Of a DNA stretch of 64,000 bases, positions 53,670 through 62,673 are shown in pieces (position 1 is the stretch's first letter; each line of letters begins with the position of its first letter). This DNA comes from Streptomyces sp. Go-475 (GTDB lineage: Bacteria; Actinomycetota; Actinomycetes; Streptomycetales; Streptomycetaceae). The notes under the pieces are model-generated. The model did no database searches and was not told where the DNA came from. It saw only the letters and a program-made list of their open reading frames with translations. Made by a program: the position numbers and the translations under genes. The stretch is from NCBI RefSeq assembly GCF_003330845.1, contig NZ_CP026121.1, positions 6,119,501 through 6,183,500 of the forward strand. Reading direction: 5' to 3'.

Positions 53670-53741
53670 TGGCCTATGGTGTAATTGGCAGCACGACTGA
53701 TTCTGGTTCAGTTAGTCTTGGTTCGAGTCCAGGTAGGCCAG
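53670..53741 (+). tRNA. tRNA-Gln(CTG)
   Basis: A 72-nt cloverleaf: acceptor TGGCCTA/TAGGCCA, anticodon loop GATT-CTG-GTTC, T arm GGTTCGAGTCC. CCA is not encoded. Confidence 0.95.
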
Positions 53742-53762
53742 CTCGCAGAGCTCATCTGCAAA

Positions 53763-53835
53763 GCCCCCGTTGTGTAGCGGCCTAGCACGCTGCCCTCTCA
53801 AGGCAGTAGCGCCGGTTCGAATCCGGTCGGGGGTA
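53763..53835 (+). tRNA. tRNA-Glu(CTC), copy 1
   Basis: A 73-nt cloverleaf with acceptor GCCCCCG/CGGGGGT, anticodon CTC in CCCT-CTC-AAGG, and T arm GGTTCGAATCC. Its anticodon stem has a T-A pair (CTGCC/GGCAG) where the other two copies have C-G, a compensated change that supports folding. Confidence 0.95.
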
Positions 53836-53864
53836 CTGATTCCGATCTTGTCGGGATCGCTAGG

Positions 53865-53937
53865 GCCCCCGTTGTGTAGCGGCCTAGCACGCCGCCCTCT
53901 CAAGGCGGTAGCGCCGGTTCGAATCCGGTCGGGGGTA
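53865..53937 (+). tRNA. tRNA-Glu(CTC), copy 2
   Basis: 73 nt, same acceptor, D and T arms as copy 1, with anticodon stem CCGCC/GGCGG and anticodon CTC. It is identical to copy 3. Confidence 0.95.
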
Positions 53938-53957
53938 CTGACTGGTCTAAACCACAT

Positions 53958-54029
53958 TGGTCTATGGTGTAATTGGCAGCACGACTGATTCTGGTTCAGT
54001 TAGTCTTGGTTCGAGTCCAGGTAGACCAG
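53958..54029 (+). tRNA. tRNA-Gln(CTG), copy 2
   Basis: 72 nt, acceptor TGGTCTA/TAGACCA against TGGCCTA/TAGGCCA in copy 1, a compensatory change; the rest, including anticodon CTG, is the same. Confidence 0.95.
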
Positions 54030-54057
54030 CTCGGACCTGCGGAAACGCAGAGTCCAC

Positions 54058-54130
54058 GCCCCCGTTGTGTAGCGGCCTAGCACGCCGCCCTCTCAAGGCG
54101 GTAGCGCCGGTTCGAATCCGGTCGGGGGTA
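54058..54130 (+). tRNA. tRNA-Glu(CTC), copy 3
   Basis: 73 nt, identical to copy 2. It ends the array and is followed 9 bp later by a hairpin. Confidence 0.95.
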
Positions 54131-54138
54131 CACAAGAG

Positions 54139-54167
54139 GAAGGCCCTCCACTCTGTGGGGGGCCTTC
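54139..54167 (+). terminator. Terminator after the tRNA array
   Basis: GAAGGCCCTCCAC pairs with GTGGGGGGCCTTC across TCT (13 pairs, one G-T). It lies 8 bp after the last tRNA and shares the CCTTCTGC edge with the accE terminator. Confidence 0.75.
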
Positions 54168-54187
54168 TGCGCATGCCCCTTCTCGGG

Positions 54188-54213
54188 GGCGCGGGGAACC
54201 GCGCGACCAGCCA
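54188..54213. repeat. REP-like intergenic repeat, copy 2
   Basis: GGCGCGGGGAAC-CGCGCGAC-CAGCCA differs from copy 1 (36515-36540) at two of 26 bases and, like it, directly follows a CCTTCTGC-edged terminator. Confidence 0.65.
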
Positions 54214-54308
54214 TGGACGGCCGGCAGACGACAGCGAAACCGTTCCCGCTACGGCGCGTACTCGGGGAGGGCCTGCCGCGGCGTTGAGGCCGACCTCCCC
54301 CGAAACGC

Positions 54309-55025
54309 TCAGCCCGTACGCCGAAGTGCCTCGGAGAGGCGCCCCGCGGCATCGATCACAGCCTGCGCATGCATCCGGCCAGGGTGCCGCGTCAGCCGCT
54401 CGATCGGCCCGGACACCGACACCGCGGCCACCACACGGTTGGAAGGACCACGCACCGGCGCGGACACGGACGCGACCCCCGGCTCCCGCTCACCGATCGA
54501 CTGGGCCCAGCCCCGGCGCCGTACGCCCGACAGGGCCGTCGCCGTGAAGCGCGCGCCCTGGAGGCCGCGGTGCAGCCGCTCCGGCTCCTCCCAGGCCAGC
54601 AGGATCTGCGCCGAGGAGCCGGCCTTCATCGTGAGCGTCGAGCCGACCGGGACCGTGTCCCGCAGACCGGACAGGCGCTCCGCCGCGGCGACGCAGATGC
54701 GCATGTCGCCCTGGCGGCGGTAGAGCTGCGCGCTCTCGCCCGTGACGTCACGGAGATGCGTGAGCACCGGGCCCGCGGTGGCGAGGAGACGGTCCTCACC
54801 CGCGGCCGCGGCCAGCTCGGCCAGACGCGGGCCGAGAATGAAACGGCCCTGCATGTCACGCGCCACCATGCGGTGGTGTTCCAGCGCCACGGCCAGGCGG
54901 TGGGCCGTGGGTCGTGCCAGTCCGGTGGCACCGACCAGACCCGCGAGGGTGGCCGGACCGGACTCCAGAGCGCTCAGGACGAGGGCCGCCTTGTCCAGAA
55001 CGCCGACGCCGCTACTGTTGTCCAT
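54309..55025 (-). CDS. ndgR: IclR-family regulator NdgR
   Basis: The 238-residue IclR-type protein has an N-terminal winged helix (LAGLVGATGLARPTAHRLAV) and a C-terminal effector domain (GESAQLYRRQGDMRICVAAA, VPVGSTLTMKAGSSAQILLA). Length and position next to leuC match NdgR of S. coelicolor, which is known to control leuCD and other amino-acid genes. ATG 55025 gives this length; the frame is open upstream. A TGAAACG direct repeat lies at its start and 28 bp beyond (55024 and 55049), a candidate site for control of itself and leuC. Confidence 0.93.
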   Translation of the reverse strand: MDNSSGVGVLDKAALVLSALESGPATLAGLVGATGLARPTAHRLAVALEHHRMVARDMQGRFILGPRLAELAAAAGEDRLLATAGPVLTHLRDVTGESAQLYRRQGDMRICVAAAERLSGLRDTVPVGSTLTMKAGSSAQILLAWEEPERLHRGLQGARFTATALSGVRRRGWAQSIGEREPGVASVSAPVRGPSNRVVAAVSVSGPIERLTRHPGRMHAQAVIDAAGRLSEALRRTG

Positions 55026-55220
55026 GAAACGATACTCGCGTCTCACTCTGTGAAACGCAAGTTCAATTTTCCGTGGAACCCGCCACTCTGGAAGACACGA
55101 AGTCACAACGGCCCGTGACGTACGGGCCTGGCGGCGGCTGCCCGGAACCAGGGGCGCGGGCCCGCCTCCTCAAGATCTCTAGTTGGGTCGGCGGATCGCC
55201 GTCGGCCGGAGGGAACAGCG

Positions 55221-56651
55221 ATGGGTAGGACACTCGCGGAGAAAGTCTGGGACGACCATGTCGTCCGGCGCGCCGAGGGCGAGCCCGACCTTCTCTTCAT
55301 CGATCTGCACCTGCTGCACGAGGTGACCAGCCCGCAGGCCTTCGACGGCCTCCGCAAGAGCGGGCGCACGGTGCGGCGCCTCGACCTCACCATCGCCACC
55401 GAGGACCACAACACCCCCACCCTCGACATCGACAAGCCCATCGCCGACCCGGTCTCCCGGGTCCAGCTGGAGACCCTGCGCAAGAACGCCGCCGAGTTCG
55501 GGGTGCGCCTGCACCCGCTGGGCGACGTCGAGCAGGGCGTCGTGCACGTCGTCGGCCCGCAGCTGGGTCTGACCCAGCCCGGCATGACCGTCGTCTGCGG
55601 TGACTCCCACACCTCCACGCACGGCGCCTTCGGCGCCCTGGCGTTCGGTATCGGCACCTCCCAGGTGGAGCACGTGCTGGCCACCCAGACGCTGCCGATG
55701 ACCCGTCCCAAGACCATGGCGATCACGGTCGACGGCGAGCTGCCCGAGGGCGTCACCGCCAAGGACCTGATCCTGGCGATCATCGCGAAGATCGGCACGG
55801 GCGGCGGCCAGGGCTACGTCCTGGAGTACCGCGGCGAGGCCATCGAGAAGCTCTCGATGGAGGCCCGGATGACCATCTGCAACATGTCGATCGAGGCCGG
55901 CGCCCGCGCGGGCATGATCGCCCCCGACGAGACCACCTTCGCGTACCTCAAGGGCCGTCCGCACGCCCCCGAGGGCGAGGAGTGGGACGCCGCCGTCGCG
56001 TACTGGAAGACGCTGAAGACGGACGAGGACGCCGAGTTCGACGCCGAGGTCGTCATCGACGCCGCCGAGCTGTCGCCGTTCGTCACCTGGGGCACCAACC
56101 CCGGGCAGGGCGCACCGCTTTCGGCGTCCGTCCCCGATCCTGCTTCGTACGAAGACGCATCGGAGCGCTACGCCGCCGAAAAGGCCCTGGAGTACATGGG
56201 GTTGGAGGCCGGACAGCCGCTGCGCTCCATCAAGGTGGACACCGTCTTCGTAGGCTCCTGCACCAACGGCCGCATCGAGGACCTGCGCGCCGCGGCCGAG
56301 CTGCTCAAGGGCCGCAAAGTCGCCGACGGCGTACGGATGCTGGTCGTCCCGGGCTCCGCGCGGGTCGGACTGCAGGCCGTCTCCGAGGGGCTGGACGTCG
56401 TCTTCAAGGAGGCCGGCGCCGAGTGGCGGCACGCGGGCTGCTCCATGTGTCTGGGCATGAACCCCGACCAGCTGGCCCCGGGTGAGCGCTCCGCGTCCAC
56501 CTCCAACCGCAACTTCGAGGGGCGGCAGGGCAAGGGCGGCCGCACGCACCTGGTGTCGCCGCAGGTCGCCGCCGCGACCGCCGTCCTGGGCCACCTGGCC
56601 TCCCCGGCCGACCTGGCCGACGCCGACGTCCGTACGCCCGCTGGAGTCTGA
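55221..56651 (+). CDS. leuC: 3-isopropylmalate dehydratase large subunit
   Basis: The 476-residue aconitase-fold protein holds the [4Fe-4S] cysteines in [12 protein letters not shown] and [11 protein letters not shown], and [20 protein letters not shown] for substrate binding. With LeuD it isomerises 2- to 3-isopropylmalate and also citramalate to methylmalate. ATG 55221 follows GAGGGAAC. It is divergent from ndgR, its likely activator, and 6 bp ahead of leuD. Confidence 0.97.
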   Translation: MGRTLAEKVWDDHVVRRAEGEPDLLFIDLHLLHEVTSPQAFDGLRKSGRTVRRLDLTIATEDHNTPTLDIDKPIADPVSRVQLETLRKNAAEFGVRLHPLGDVEQGVVHVVGPQLGLTQPGMTVVCGDSHTSTHGAFGALAFGIGTSQVEHVLATQTLPMTRPKTMAITVDGELPEGVTAKDLILAIIAKIGTGGGQGYVLEYRGEAIEKLSMEARMTICNMSIEAGARAGMIAPDETTFAYLKGRPHAPEGEEWDAAVAYWKTLKTDEDAEFDAEVVIDAAELSPFVTWGTNPGQGAPLSASVPDPASYEDASERYAAEKALEYMGLEAGQPLRSIKVDTVFVGSCTNGRIEDLRAAAELLKGRKVADGVRMLVVPGSARVGLQAVSEGLDVVFKEAGAEWRHAGCSMCLGMNPDQLAPGERSASTSNRNFEGRQGKGGRTHLVSPQVAAATAVLGHLASPADLADADVRTPAGV

Positions 56652-56657
56652 TCAGTC

Positions 56658-57251
56658 ATGGAAGCATTCACCACCCACACCGGCCGGGCCGTCCCGCTGC
56701 GCCGCAGCAACGTCGACACCGACCAGATCATCCCCGCCCACTGGCTCAAGAAGGTGACCCGGGACGGGTTCGAGGACGGGCTGTTCGAGGCCTGGCGCAA
56801 GGACGAGACGTTCGTCCTCAACCAGCCCGAGCGCCAGGGCGCGACCGTGCTGGTCGCGGGCCCCGACTTCGGCACCGGCTCCTCCCGCGAGCACGCCGTC
56901 TGGGCGCTGCAGAACTACGGCTTCAAGGCCGTGATCTCCTCCCGCTTCGCGGACATCTTCCGCGGCAACTCGCTCAAGAACGGCCTGCTCACGGTCGTGC
57001 TGGAGCAGAAGATCGTGGACGCGCTGTGGGAGCTCACCGAGAAGGACCCGCAGGCCGAGATCACCGTCGACCTGGAGCGCCGCGAGGTGCGCGCCGAGGG
57101 CATCACCGCCTCCTTCGAGCTGGACGAGAACTCCCGCTGGCGGCTGCTGAACGGCCTCGACGACATCTCGATCACCCTGCAGAACGAGGCGGACATCGCC
57201 GCGTACGAGGCGAAGCGCCCGTCGTTCAAGCCGCGGACGCTCCCGGTCTGA
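56658..57251 (+). CDS. leuD: 3-isopropylmalate dehydratase small subunit
   Basis: The 197-residue swivel-domain subunit shows [20 protein letters not shown] at the N-terminus and [20 protein letters not shown] with the catalytic serine-containing loop, then [17 protein letters not shown]. It pairs with LeuC encoded 6 bp upstream. A strong hairpin follows. Confidence 0.97.
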   Translation: MEAFTTHTGRAVPLRRSNVDTDQIIPAHWLKKVTRDGFEDGLFEAWRKDETFVLNQPERQGATVLVAGPDFGTGSSREHAVWALQNYGFKAVISSRFADIFRGNSLKNGLLTVVLEQKIVDALWELTEKDPQAEITVDLERREVRAEGITASFELDENSRWRLLNGLDDISITLQNEADIAAYEAKRPSFKPRTLPV

Positions 57252-57310
57252 TCCGGAGCACGATCCGCCGCCCCTGAACAAGGCGACTTTCGGCCACCGC
57301 AACACCCCCT

Positions 57311-57343
57311 CTGTACCCCCGATCAGCCCGATCGGGGGTACAG
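57311..57343. terminator. Terminator after leuD
   Basis: CTGTACCCCCGAT and ATCGGGGGTACAG form a perfect 13-bp stem around a 7-nt loop, 60 bp after leuD. Confidence 0.8.
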
Positions 57344-57528
57344 CTGTGTCTGCACCCGAACGGCCCTGCGCGCCCTGAGCGGCGCTGTCAACTTCCCACG
57401 TTATGCCGGTGGTTGTTGGGGTACGCGAGTGGTACAGCCGTGACTTCCGTGAGTGCCCGGAAGGCCGTTTGAGGCGGCAGTTGTCCCCTGCGCAGGCGAC
57501 AACTCGCCCCAGATGGCACAATCTGTGC

Positions 57529-57759
57529 ATGGAACACGACGGCCAACTCGAGCTCTATACGGCAGTCGCGGGCCAACTCAAGGAAGCGCACGCAAGGGTG
57601 CGCGCACTGCAAGTCCCGGAGGGCGTACGGATGGCGCTGACCCGGAAGCTGCTGGTCATTACGGCCGCGGCCAAGCACGATCTCGCCGACGCGGCAAGGC
57701 GACTGGAGCGGTTCACCGCGGACCTCGACGAGGGACGTCTCCCCGACGAGGAACGCTGA
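57529..57759 (+). CDS. Small helical hypothetical protein (76 aa)
   Basis: From ATG 57529 the product reads MEHDGQLELYTAVAGQLKEA and ends DLDEGRLPDEER; it is predicted to be almost fully alpha-helical and charged, with no membrane segment. CACAAT (57517-57522) ends 6 nt before the ATG and no ribosome-binding site exists, so the transcript is probably leaderless. It lies between leuD and hupS, a position I recall as conserved in Streptomyces. No functional family recognised. Confidence 0.75.
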   Translation: MEHDGQLELYTAVAGQLKEAHARVRALQVPEGVRMALTRKLLVITAAAKHDLADAARRLERFTADLDEGRLPDEER

Positions 57760-57895
57760 ACCCCTCGACACCGTCGAGTTCGTTGCGGCACAAGGGTGAT
57801 AAGCCCGTTTCGTGTTTGATTTGCGGTATATATCTGCCTAACGTGCGAAAAAGCTTGAACACTTTCGTTCTGGCGATGTCTCCGAAGGGGAAGAC

Positions 57896-58537
57896 GTGAA
57901 CAAGGCGCAGCTCGTAGAAGCGATTGCCGACAAGATGGGCGGCCGCCAGCAGGCCGCCGACGCTGTCGACCATGTACTGGACGCCATCGTCCGCGCGGTC
58001 GTCGCAGGTGAGAGGGTCTCCGTCACCGGCTTCGGTTCCTTCGAGAAGGTCGACCGTCCGGCCCGCTACGCCCGGAACCCCCAGACGGGCGAGCGGGTTC
58101 GGGTCAAGAAGACCTCCGTTCCGCGTTTCCGCGCGGGCCAGGGCTTCAAGGACCTGGTCAGCGGCTCGAAGAAGCTCCCGCGCGGTGGTGAGGTGTCCGT
58201 CAAGAAGGCGCCCAAGGGCAGCCTGTCCGGCGGTGCCGGCGCGACGGTCAAGAAGGCCGCCGCGAAGAAGGCGACCACGAAGACGGCCGCCGCGAAGAAG
58301 ACCACCGCCAAGAAGACCACGGCGAAGAAGGCCACCACCAAGACGGCGGCCGCGAAGAAGACGACGGCCAAGAAGGCGCCCGCCAAGAAGACCACGACGG
58401 CGTCCAAGACCACCGCCGCGAAGAAGACCACCGCCAAGAAGGCCCCGGCGAAGAAGGCGACGGCCAAGAAGGCGCCCGCCAAGAAGTCGACGGCGCGCAA
58501 GACCACCGCCAAGAAGACCACCGCCCGCAAGAAGTAA
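57896..58537 (+). CDS. hupS: HU-like nucleoid protein with lysine-rich tail (HupS)
   Basis: The 213-residue protein fuses an HU domain (residues 1-92: [60 protein letters not shown]) to a histone-H1-like tail (about 100-213) of repeated KKTTAKK, KKAPAKK and KTAAAKK units. HupS compacts the nucleoid, notably during sporulation. GTG 57896 has AAGGGGAAG upstream. The Lys/Ala/Thr tail is encoded by near-repetitive AAG-rich DNA. Confidence 0.96.
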   Translation: MNKAQLVEAIADKMGGRQQAADAVDHVLDAIVRAVVAGERVSVTGFGSFEKVDRPARYARNPQTGERVRVKKTSVPRFRAGQGFKDLVSGSKKLPRGGEVSVKKAPKGSLSGGAGATVKKAAAKKATTKTAAAKKTTAKKTTAKKATTKTAAAKKTTAKKAPAKKTTTASKTTAAKKTTAKKAPAKKATAKKAPAKKSTARKTTAKKTTARKK

Positions 58538-58559
58538 GGGCACCGGGGTACTCACGCGC

Positions 58560-58589
58560 CGGGCCGGACTCCGCACGGAGTCCGGCCCG
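58560..58589. terminator. Bidirectional terminator after hupS
   Basis: CGGGCCGGACTCC pairs with GGAGTCCGGCCCG across GCAC, 13 perfect pairs between the convergent hupS and 58609 genes. Confidence 0.8.
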
Positions 58590-58608
58590 CGGTGTGTTCA
58601 GCCAGTGG

Positions 58609-58812
58609 TCAGAGGGTCTGGAGTGTCACGAGAGTGATCCGCGGGCTCTCCTCGGGGCCCTCCACCTCGATACGGACCCGCTGCCCGGGACGCAGCAGTC
58701 TCAGGCCCCCCGCGTCGAACGCCGCCGCGTCGAAGGGCACCGGGGTGCCGTCGTCCAGGAGCACCTGCCCGCTGCGGCTTTCGGGGTCGTACGTGTACGC
58801 GGTCGCCTGCAT
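58609..58812 (-). CDS. Small OB-fold/cold-shock-like hypothetical protein (67 aa)
   Basis: The product MQATAYTYDPESRSGQVLLD to PRITLVTLQTL looks like a small beta-barrel: YTYDPESRSGQVLLDDGTPV, LLRPGQRVRIEVEGPE and a final strand, an arrangement like cold-shock-related OB proteins but without RNP motifs. It begins 9 bp after cofC on the same strand, so the two are probably co-transcribed. Function unknown. Confidence 0.7.
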   Translation of the reverse strand: MQATAYTYDPESRSGQVLLDDGTPVPFDAAAFDAGGLRLLRPGQRVRIEVEGPEESPRITLVTLQTL

Positions 58813-58821
58813 GGCCGCAGC

Positions 58822-59460
58822 CTACTGCCCGGGTGTCAGCAACCGCGCGGCGGCCGCGGCCGTATGAGGGCCGACCCCCAGGGCCAGCGCGCTGCGCAGG
58901 TCGTCGCCGGTGTCCACGTCCTGGCGTACGGAATCCACGGCGGCGAGGCGCAGTTCCACCGCGCCGGACGTGCGGTGCCGGGCCCGGGAATCGGTGCCGA
59001 AGGCCGGACGCAATTCCAGGCCCGGGGCGGCCGCCAGCAGGGTCGTGCCGATGCCGGCCGCGTCCGGGAGAAATGCGCGCGGGAATTCAGCGGCGGAATC
59101 CAGCACCCGGGACAATTCCTGCGGGCGCAGTGCCGGAAGATCGGCGTTCAGCGCGGCCACCGGGCTTCGCGGACGTGTGGACCGTACGGCCCGCGCCCCG
59201 TGCGCGAGGGCGGCGTTGAGGCCGCTGCCCGGCTCGTCGGGGACGATCGCCGCGCCCAGAGCGGCCAGCTCGCGGCCCGCTCGGGCGTCGTCCGTGACGA
59301 CTGCCACATCCCGCACCTCCGGGCAGGCCAGCGCCGCCGCCACCGTGTCCTGGGCGAAGGCCAGGGCCAGGTCCGGCCGCAGCCCGTCGTCCGCGGTGTC
59401 CGCAAGCCTGCTCTTGGCCTGGGCCAGGGGCTTCAGGGGTACGACCAGGGTCCACTGCAC
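58822..59460 (-). CDS. cofC: 2-phospho-L-lactate guanylyltransferase (CofC/FbiD), coenzyme F420 synthesis
   Basis: The 212-residue MobA-like nucleotidyltransferase starts MQWTLVVPLKPLAQAKSRLA, the CofC signature, and has VVTDDARAGRELAALGA, DEPGSGLNAALAHGARAV and LNADLPALRPQEL with the metal-binding Asp. It activates phospholactate or phosphoenolpyruvate with GTP for F420. GTG 59460 follows AGGAGG. Divergent from plsC. Confidence 0.88.
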   Translation of the reverse strand: MQWTLVVPLKPLAQAKSRLADTADDGLRPDLALAFAQDTVAAALACPEVRDVAVVTDDARAGRELAALGAAIVPDEPGSGLNAALAHGARAVRSTRPRSPVAALNADLPALRPQELSRVLDSAAEFPRAFLPDAAGIGTTLLAAAPGLELRPAFGTDSRARHRTSGAVELRLAAVDSVRQDVDTGDDLRSALALGVGPHTAAAAARLLTPGQ

Positions 59461-59618
59461 GGGTGTTCCGTCCTCCTCTTGTCGCGGTCATTGTCACCCG
59501 GGGCATCGGGCGGGCGGCGTGTCGGGGCGTACGGTGTTCTCGACAGACCGGCGGCCTGGGGCGACACTTGTGCGGCCCCCCGTGGCCCCCGCTTCAGGCC
59601 CTAGAGGAAGGTGTCCGC

Positions 59619-60410
59619 GTGCCCCGCCGCAGGATCGGCTTCTGGTACCGCTTCGCCGCGGTGATCTGCAAACCGCCGCTGGTGGTTCTGCTCAGGCGGG
59701 ACTGGCGCGGAATGGAGCACATTCCGGCCGAGGGTGGATTTATCACCGCGGTGAACCACAATTCGCACATCGACCCCTTCGCTTACGCGCACTTTCAGTA
59801 CAACACCGGGCGCGTCCCGCGATTCCTCGCGAAGAGCGGGCTTTTCAAGAAGGGATTCGTCGGGGCCGCCATGCGGGGCACCGGCCAGATCCCCGTCTAC
59901 CGCGAGAGCACGGACGCGCTGAGCGCCTTCCGGGCCGCGATCGACGCCGTGGACCGCGGGGAATGCGTCGCCTTCTACCCCGAGGGGACCCTCACCCGCG
60001 ACCCGGACGGCTGGCCCATGACCGGCAAGACCGGGGCGGCCCGCGTCGCCCTGCAGACGAAGTGCCCGGTGATCCCCGTCGCCCAGTGGGGCTGCAACGA
60101 GCTGCTGCCGCCGTACGCGAAGAAGCCGCACCTGCTGCCGCGCAAGACGCACCACGTGCTCGCCGGGCCGCCGGTCGACCTCACCCGGTTCTACGACCGG
60201 GAGATGACCGCGGACCTGCTGAAGGAGGCCACGGAGGTCATCATGGCAGCCATCACCGCCCAGCTGGAGGAGATCCGCGGCGAGAAGGCGCCCGCGACGC
60301 CCTACGACCCGCGCCGGGAGCGGATCGAGCAGCGGCGCCGCACCCAGGCGCAGACGCAGACGCACCAGAAGTCCGGGCAGACCGTGCAGGAAGAGGGGCT
60401 GGGCAAGTGA
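59619..60410 (+). CDS. 1-acylglycerol-3-phosphate acyltransferase (PlsC family)
   Basis: From GTG 59619 (GAGGAAGG upstream) the 263-residue protein shows the acyltransferase motifs NHNSHIDPFAYA (HX4D), VYRESTDALSAFRAAI, FYPEGTLTRDPDGWPM and a PVIPVAQWG strand. It acylates lysophosphatidate at the membrane. The charged Gln/Arg tail (ERIEQRRRTQAQTQTHQKSG) is low complexity. The stop overlaps the gpsA start (GTGA). Confidence 0.9.
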   Translation: MPRRRIGFWYRFAAVICKPPLVVLLRRDWRGMEHIPAEGGFITAVNHNSHIDPFAYAHFQYNTGRVPRFLAKSGLFKKGFVGAAMRGTGQIPVYRESTDALSAFRAAIDAVDRGECVAFYPEGTLTRDPDGWPMTGKTGAARVALQTKCPVIPVAQWGCNELLPPYAKKPHLLPRKTHHVLAGPPVDLTRFYDREMTADLLKEATEVIMAAITAQLEEIRGEKAPATPYDPRRERIEQRRRTQAQTQTHQKSGQTVQEEGLGK

Positions 60411-61417
60411 GCACACCGGTCAAGGCGGCGGTCCTGAGCGCCGGTTCGTGGGGCACGGCCTTCGGCATGGTGCTCGCGGACGCGGGGTGCGAGGTCACCC
60501 TGTGGGGGCGCCGCCCGGAGGTCGTGGAGGCCATCAACTCCACGCGGACCAATCCCGACTACTTCCCGGGCGTCGAGCTCCCGGAGAACGTGCGGGCCAC
60601 CACGGACCCCGCCGAAGCCGCGGCGGACGCCGACTTCACGGTCCTGTCGGTCCCCTCGCAGACCCTGCGCGGCAACCTCGCCGAGTGGACCCCGCTGCTC
60701 GCCCCGGACACGGTCCTCGTGTCGCTGATGAAGGGCGTCGAACTCGGCTCCGCGATGCGGATGAGCGAGGTCATCGACGACGTCGCCAAGGTCGGCCCGG
60801 ACCGGATCGCCGTGGTCACCGGGCCCAACCTGGCGCGGGAGATCGCCGCGCGGATGCCGGCCGCGGCCGTGGTCGCCTGCACCGACGAGGCCGTCGCCCA
60901 GCGGCTCCAGGCCGCCTGCCACACGCCCTACTTCCGCCCGTACACCAATACGGACGTGGTGGGTTGCGAACTCGGCGGAGCCGTGAAGAACGTCATCGGC
61001 CTCGCCGTCGGCATCGCGGACGGCATGGGCCTCGGCGACAACGCCAAGGGCTCCCTGATCACCCGCGGCCTCGCCGAGACCACCCGGCTCGGCATGGCGC
61101 TCGGCGCCGACCCGCTGACCTTCTCCGGACTCGCGGGCCTGGGTGACCTGGTGGCGACCTGTTCCTCGCCGTTGTCCCGCAACCACACCTTCGGCACCAA
61201 CCTGGGCAAGGGCATGACCCTCCAGGAGACCATCGCGGTCACCAAGCAGACCGCCGAGGGCGTCAAGTCCTGCGAGTCGGTGCTGGATCTGGCCCGCCGG
61301 CACGGCGTCGACATGCCGATCACGGAGACGGTCGTCGGCATCGTGCACGAGGGCAAGCCTCCGGTGGTCGCCCTCAAGGAGCTGATGTCGCGCAGCGCGA
61401 AGCCGGAACGACGCTGA
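60407..61417 (+). CDS. gpsA: Glycerol-3-phosphate dehydrogenase [NAD(P)+]
   Basis: The 336-residue enzyme reduces dihydroxyacetone phosphate for phospholipid synthesis. SAGSWGTAFGMVLADAG binds NAD(P), GPNLAREIAARMPAAAV and GGAVKNVIGLAVGIADGMGL carry substrate contacts including the catalytic Lys, and GLGDLVATCSSPLSRN lies in the C domain. GTG 60407 overlaps the plsC stop, matching consecutive lipid steps. Confidence 0.95.
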   Translation: MSTPVKAAVLSAGSWGTAFGMVLADAGCEVTLWGRRPEVVEAINSTRTNPDYFPGVELPENVRATTDPAEAAADADFTVLSVPSQTLRGNLAEWTPLLAPDTVLVSLMKGVELGSAMRMSEVIDDVAKVGPDRIAVVTGPNLAREIAARMPAAAVVACTDEAVAQRLQAACHTPYFRPYTNTDVVGCELGGAVKNVIGLAVGIADGMGLGDNAKGSLITRGLAETTRLGMALGADPLTFSGLAGLGDLVATCSSPLSRNHTFGTNLGKGMTLQETIAVTKQTAEGVKSCESVLDLARRHGVDMPITETVVGIVHEGKPPVVALKELMSRSAKPERR

Positions 61418-61476
61418 GCGACGCGAGGCCGGGGGCGCTGTCTCCGGGCACTACCTACGGGTACTCTCAACGCGAT

Positions 61477-62634
61477 ATGAGCACCGAGAACCTCCCCCAG
61501 AGCCCCGAGCAGCCGCCTCGCAAGCCGCGTGTGGCCGTCGTGTTCGGCGGGCGCAGCTCCGAACACGGGATCTCCGTGGTCACGGCCGGCGCCGTCCTCA
61601 AGGCCATCGACCGGACGAAGTACGACGTCCTGCCGATCGGCATCACGCAGGACGGGCGTTGGGCGCTCACGGCGGACGAACCGGAGCGGATGGCGATCGT
61701 CGACCGGCGCCCGCCGAGCGTCGACGCGCTCGCCGAGTCGGCCGAGGGCGGGGTGATCCTCCCGGTCGACCCCGCCAACCGCGAAGTCGTCTACAGCGAG
61801 CCGGGATCGGTGCCCAAGGCGCTCGGCGAGGTCGACGTGGTCTTCCCGGTGCTGCACGGCCCGTACGGCGAGGACGGCACCCTCCAGGGCCTCCTGGAGC
61901 TCTCTGGCGTCCCGTACGTGGGTTCGGGCGTGCTCGCCTCGGCCGTCGGCCAGGACAAGGAGTACATGAAGCGGGTCTTCACCTCCTTCGGGCTCAAGGT
62001 GGGCCCCTACGTGGTGATCCGGCCGCGCGAGTGGCAGCAGGACGAGGCGGCCGCCCGCAAGAAGATCGTCGACCTCGCCGGCGAGCACGGCTGGCCGCTG
62101 TTCGTGAAGCCCTCCCGCGCCGGTTCGTCGATCGGCATCACCAAGGTCGACGACCTCTCCGGCCTGGACGAGGCGATCGCCGAGGCGCAGCGCCACGACC
62201 CCAAGATCCTCGTCGAGGCGGCCCTGCGCGGCCGTGAGATCGAGTGCGGCGTCCTGGAGTTCGAGGACGGCCCCCGGGCCTCCGTTCCCGCGGAGATCCC
62301 CTCACCCGAGGCGCACGCCTACTACGACTTCGAGGCCAAGTACATCGACTCGACGCCGGGGATCGTGCCGGCGCCCCTCACGCCCGAGGAGACGGCCGAG
62401 GTGCAGCGCCTGGCGGTCGACGCCTTCGAGGCGGCGTCCTGCGAGGGCCTGGTCCGCGCGGACTTCTTCCTCACCGAGGACGGCGAGTTCGTGATCAACG
62501 AGATCAACACGATGCCCGGCTTCACGCCCATCTCGATGTATCCGCAGATGTGGGAGGCGAGCGGGGTGAGCTACCCGGAGCTGATCGACCGCTTGGTGCA
62601 GGCGGCACTTCGCAGGCCGACAGGACTGCGTTGA
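61477..62634 (+). CDS. ddlA: D-alanine--D-alanine ligase
   Basis: The 385-residue ATP-grasp ligase makes the D-Ala-D-Ala dipeptide of peptidoglycan: VVFGGRSSEHGISVVTAG, FVKPSRAGSSIGITKVDD (ATP loop), REIECGVLEFEDGP and FVINEINTMPGFTPISMYP for metal and substrate. The N-terminal STENLPQSPEQPPRKP is extra. TACTCT (61454) is a possible -10 for the short leader. Transcription ends at a hairpin inside the convergent gene. Confidence 0.95.
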   Translation: MSTENLPQSPEQPPRKPRVAVVFGGRSSEHGISVVTAGAVLKAIDRTKYDVLPIGITQDGRWALTADEPERMAIVDRRPPSVDALAESAEGGVILPVDPANREVVYSEPGSVPKALGEVDVVFPVLHGPYGEDGTLQGLLELSGVPYVGSGVLASAVGQDKEYMKRVFTSFGLKVGPYVVIRPREWQQDEAAARKKIVDLAGEHGWPLFVKPSRAGSSIGITKVDDLSGLDEAIAEAQRHDPKILVEAALRGREIECGVLEFEDGPRASVPAEIPSPEAHAYYDFEAKYIDSTPGIVPAPLTPEETAEVQRLAVDAFEAASCEGLVRADFFLTEDGEFVINEINTMPGFTPISMYPQMWEASGVSYPELIDRLVQAALRRPTGLR

Positions 62635-62673
62635 TAGCAACCACATAGGGCCCGCAGATTCAGACGTGCGGCG

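Noticed and set aside
53670..54130. Integrative element attachment site at the tRNA array
   Set aside because: No integrase, excisionase or displaced tRNA 3' fragment is visible on either side.
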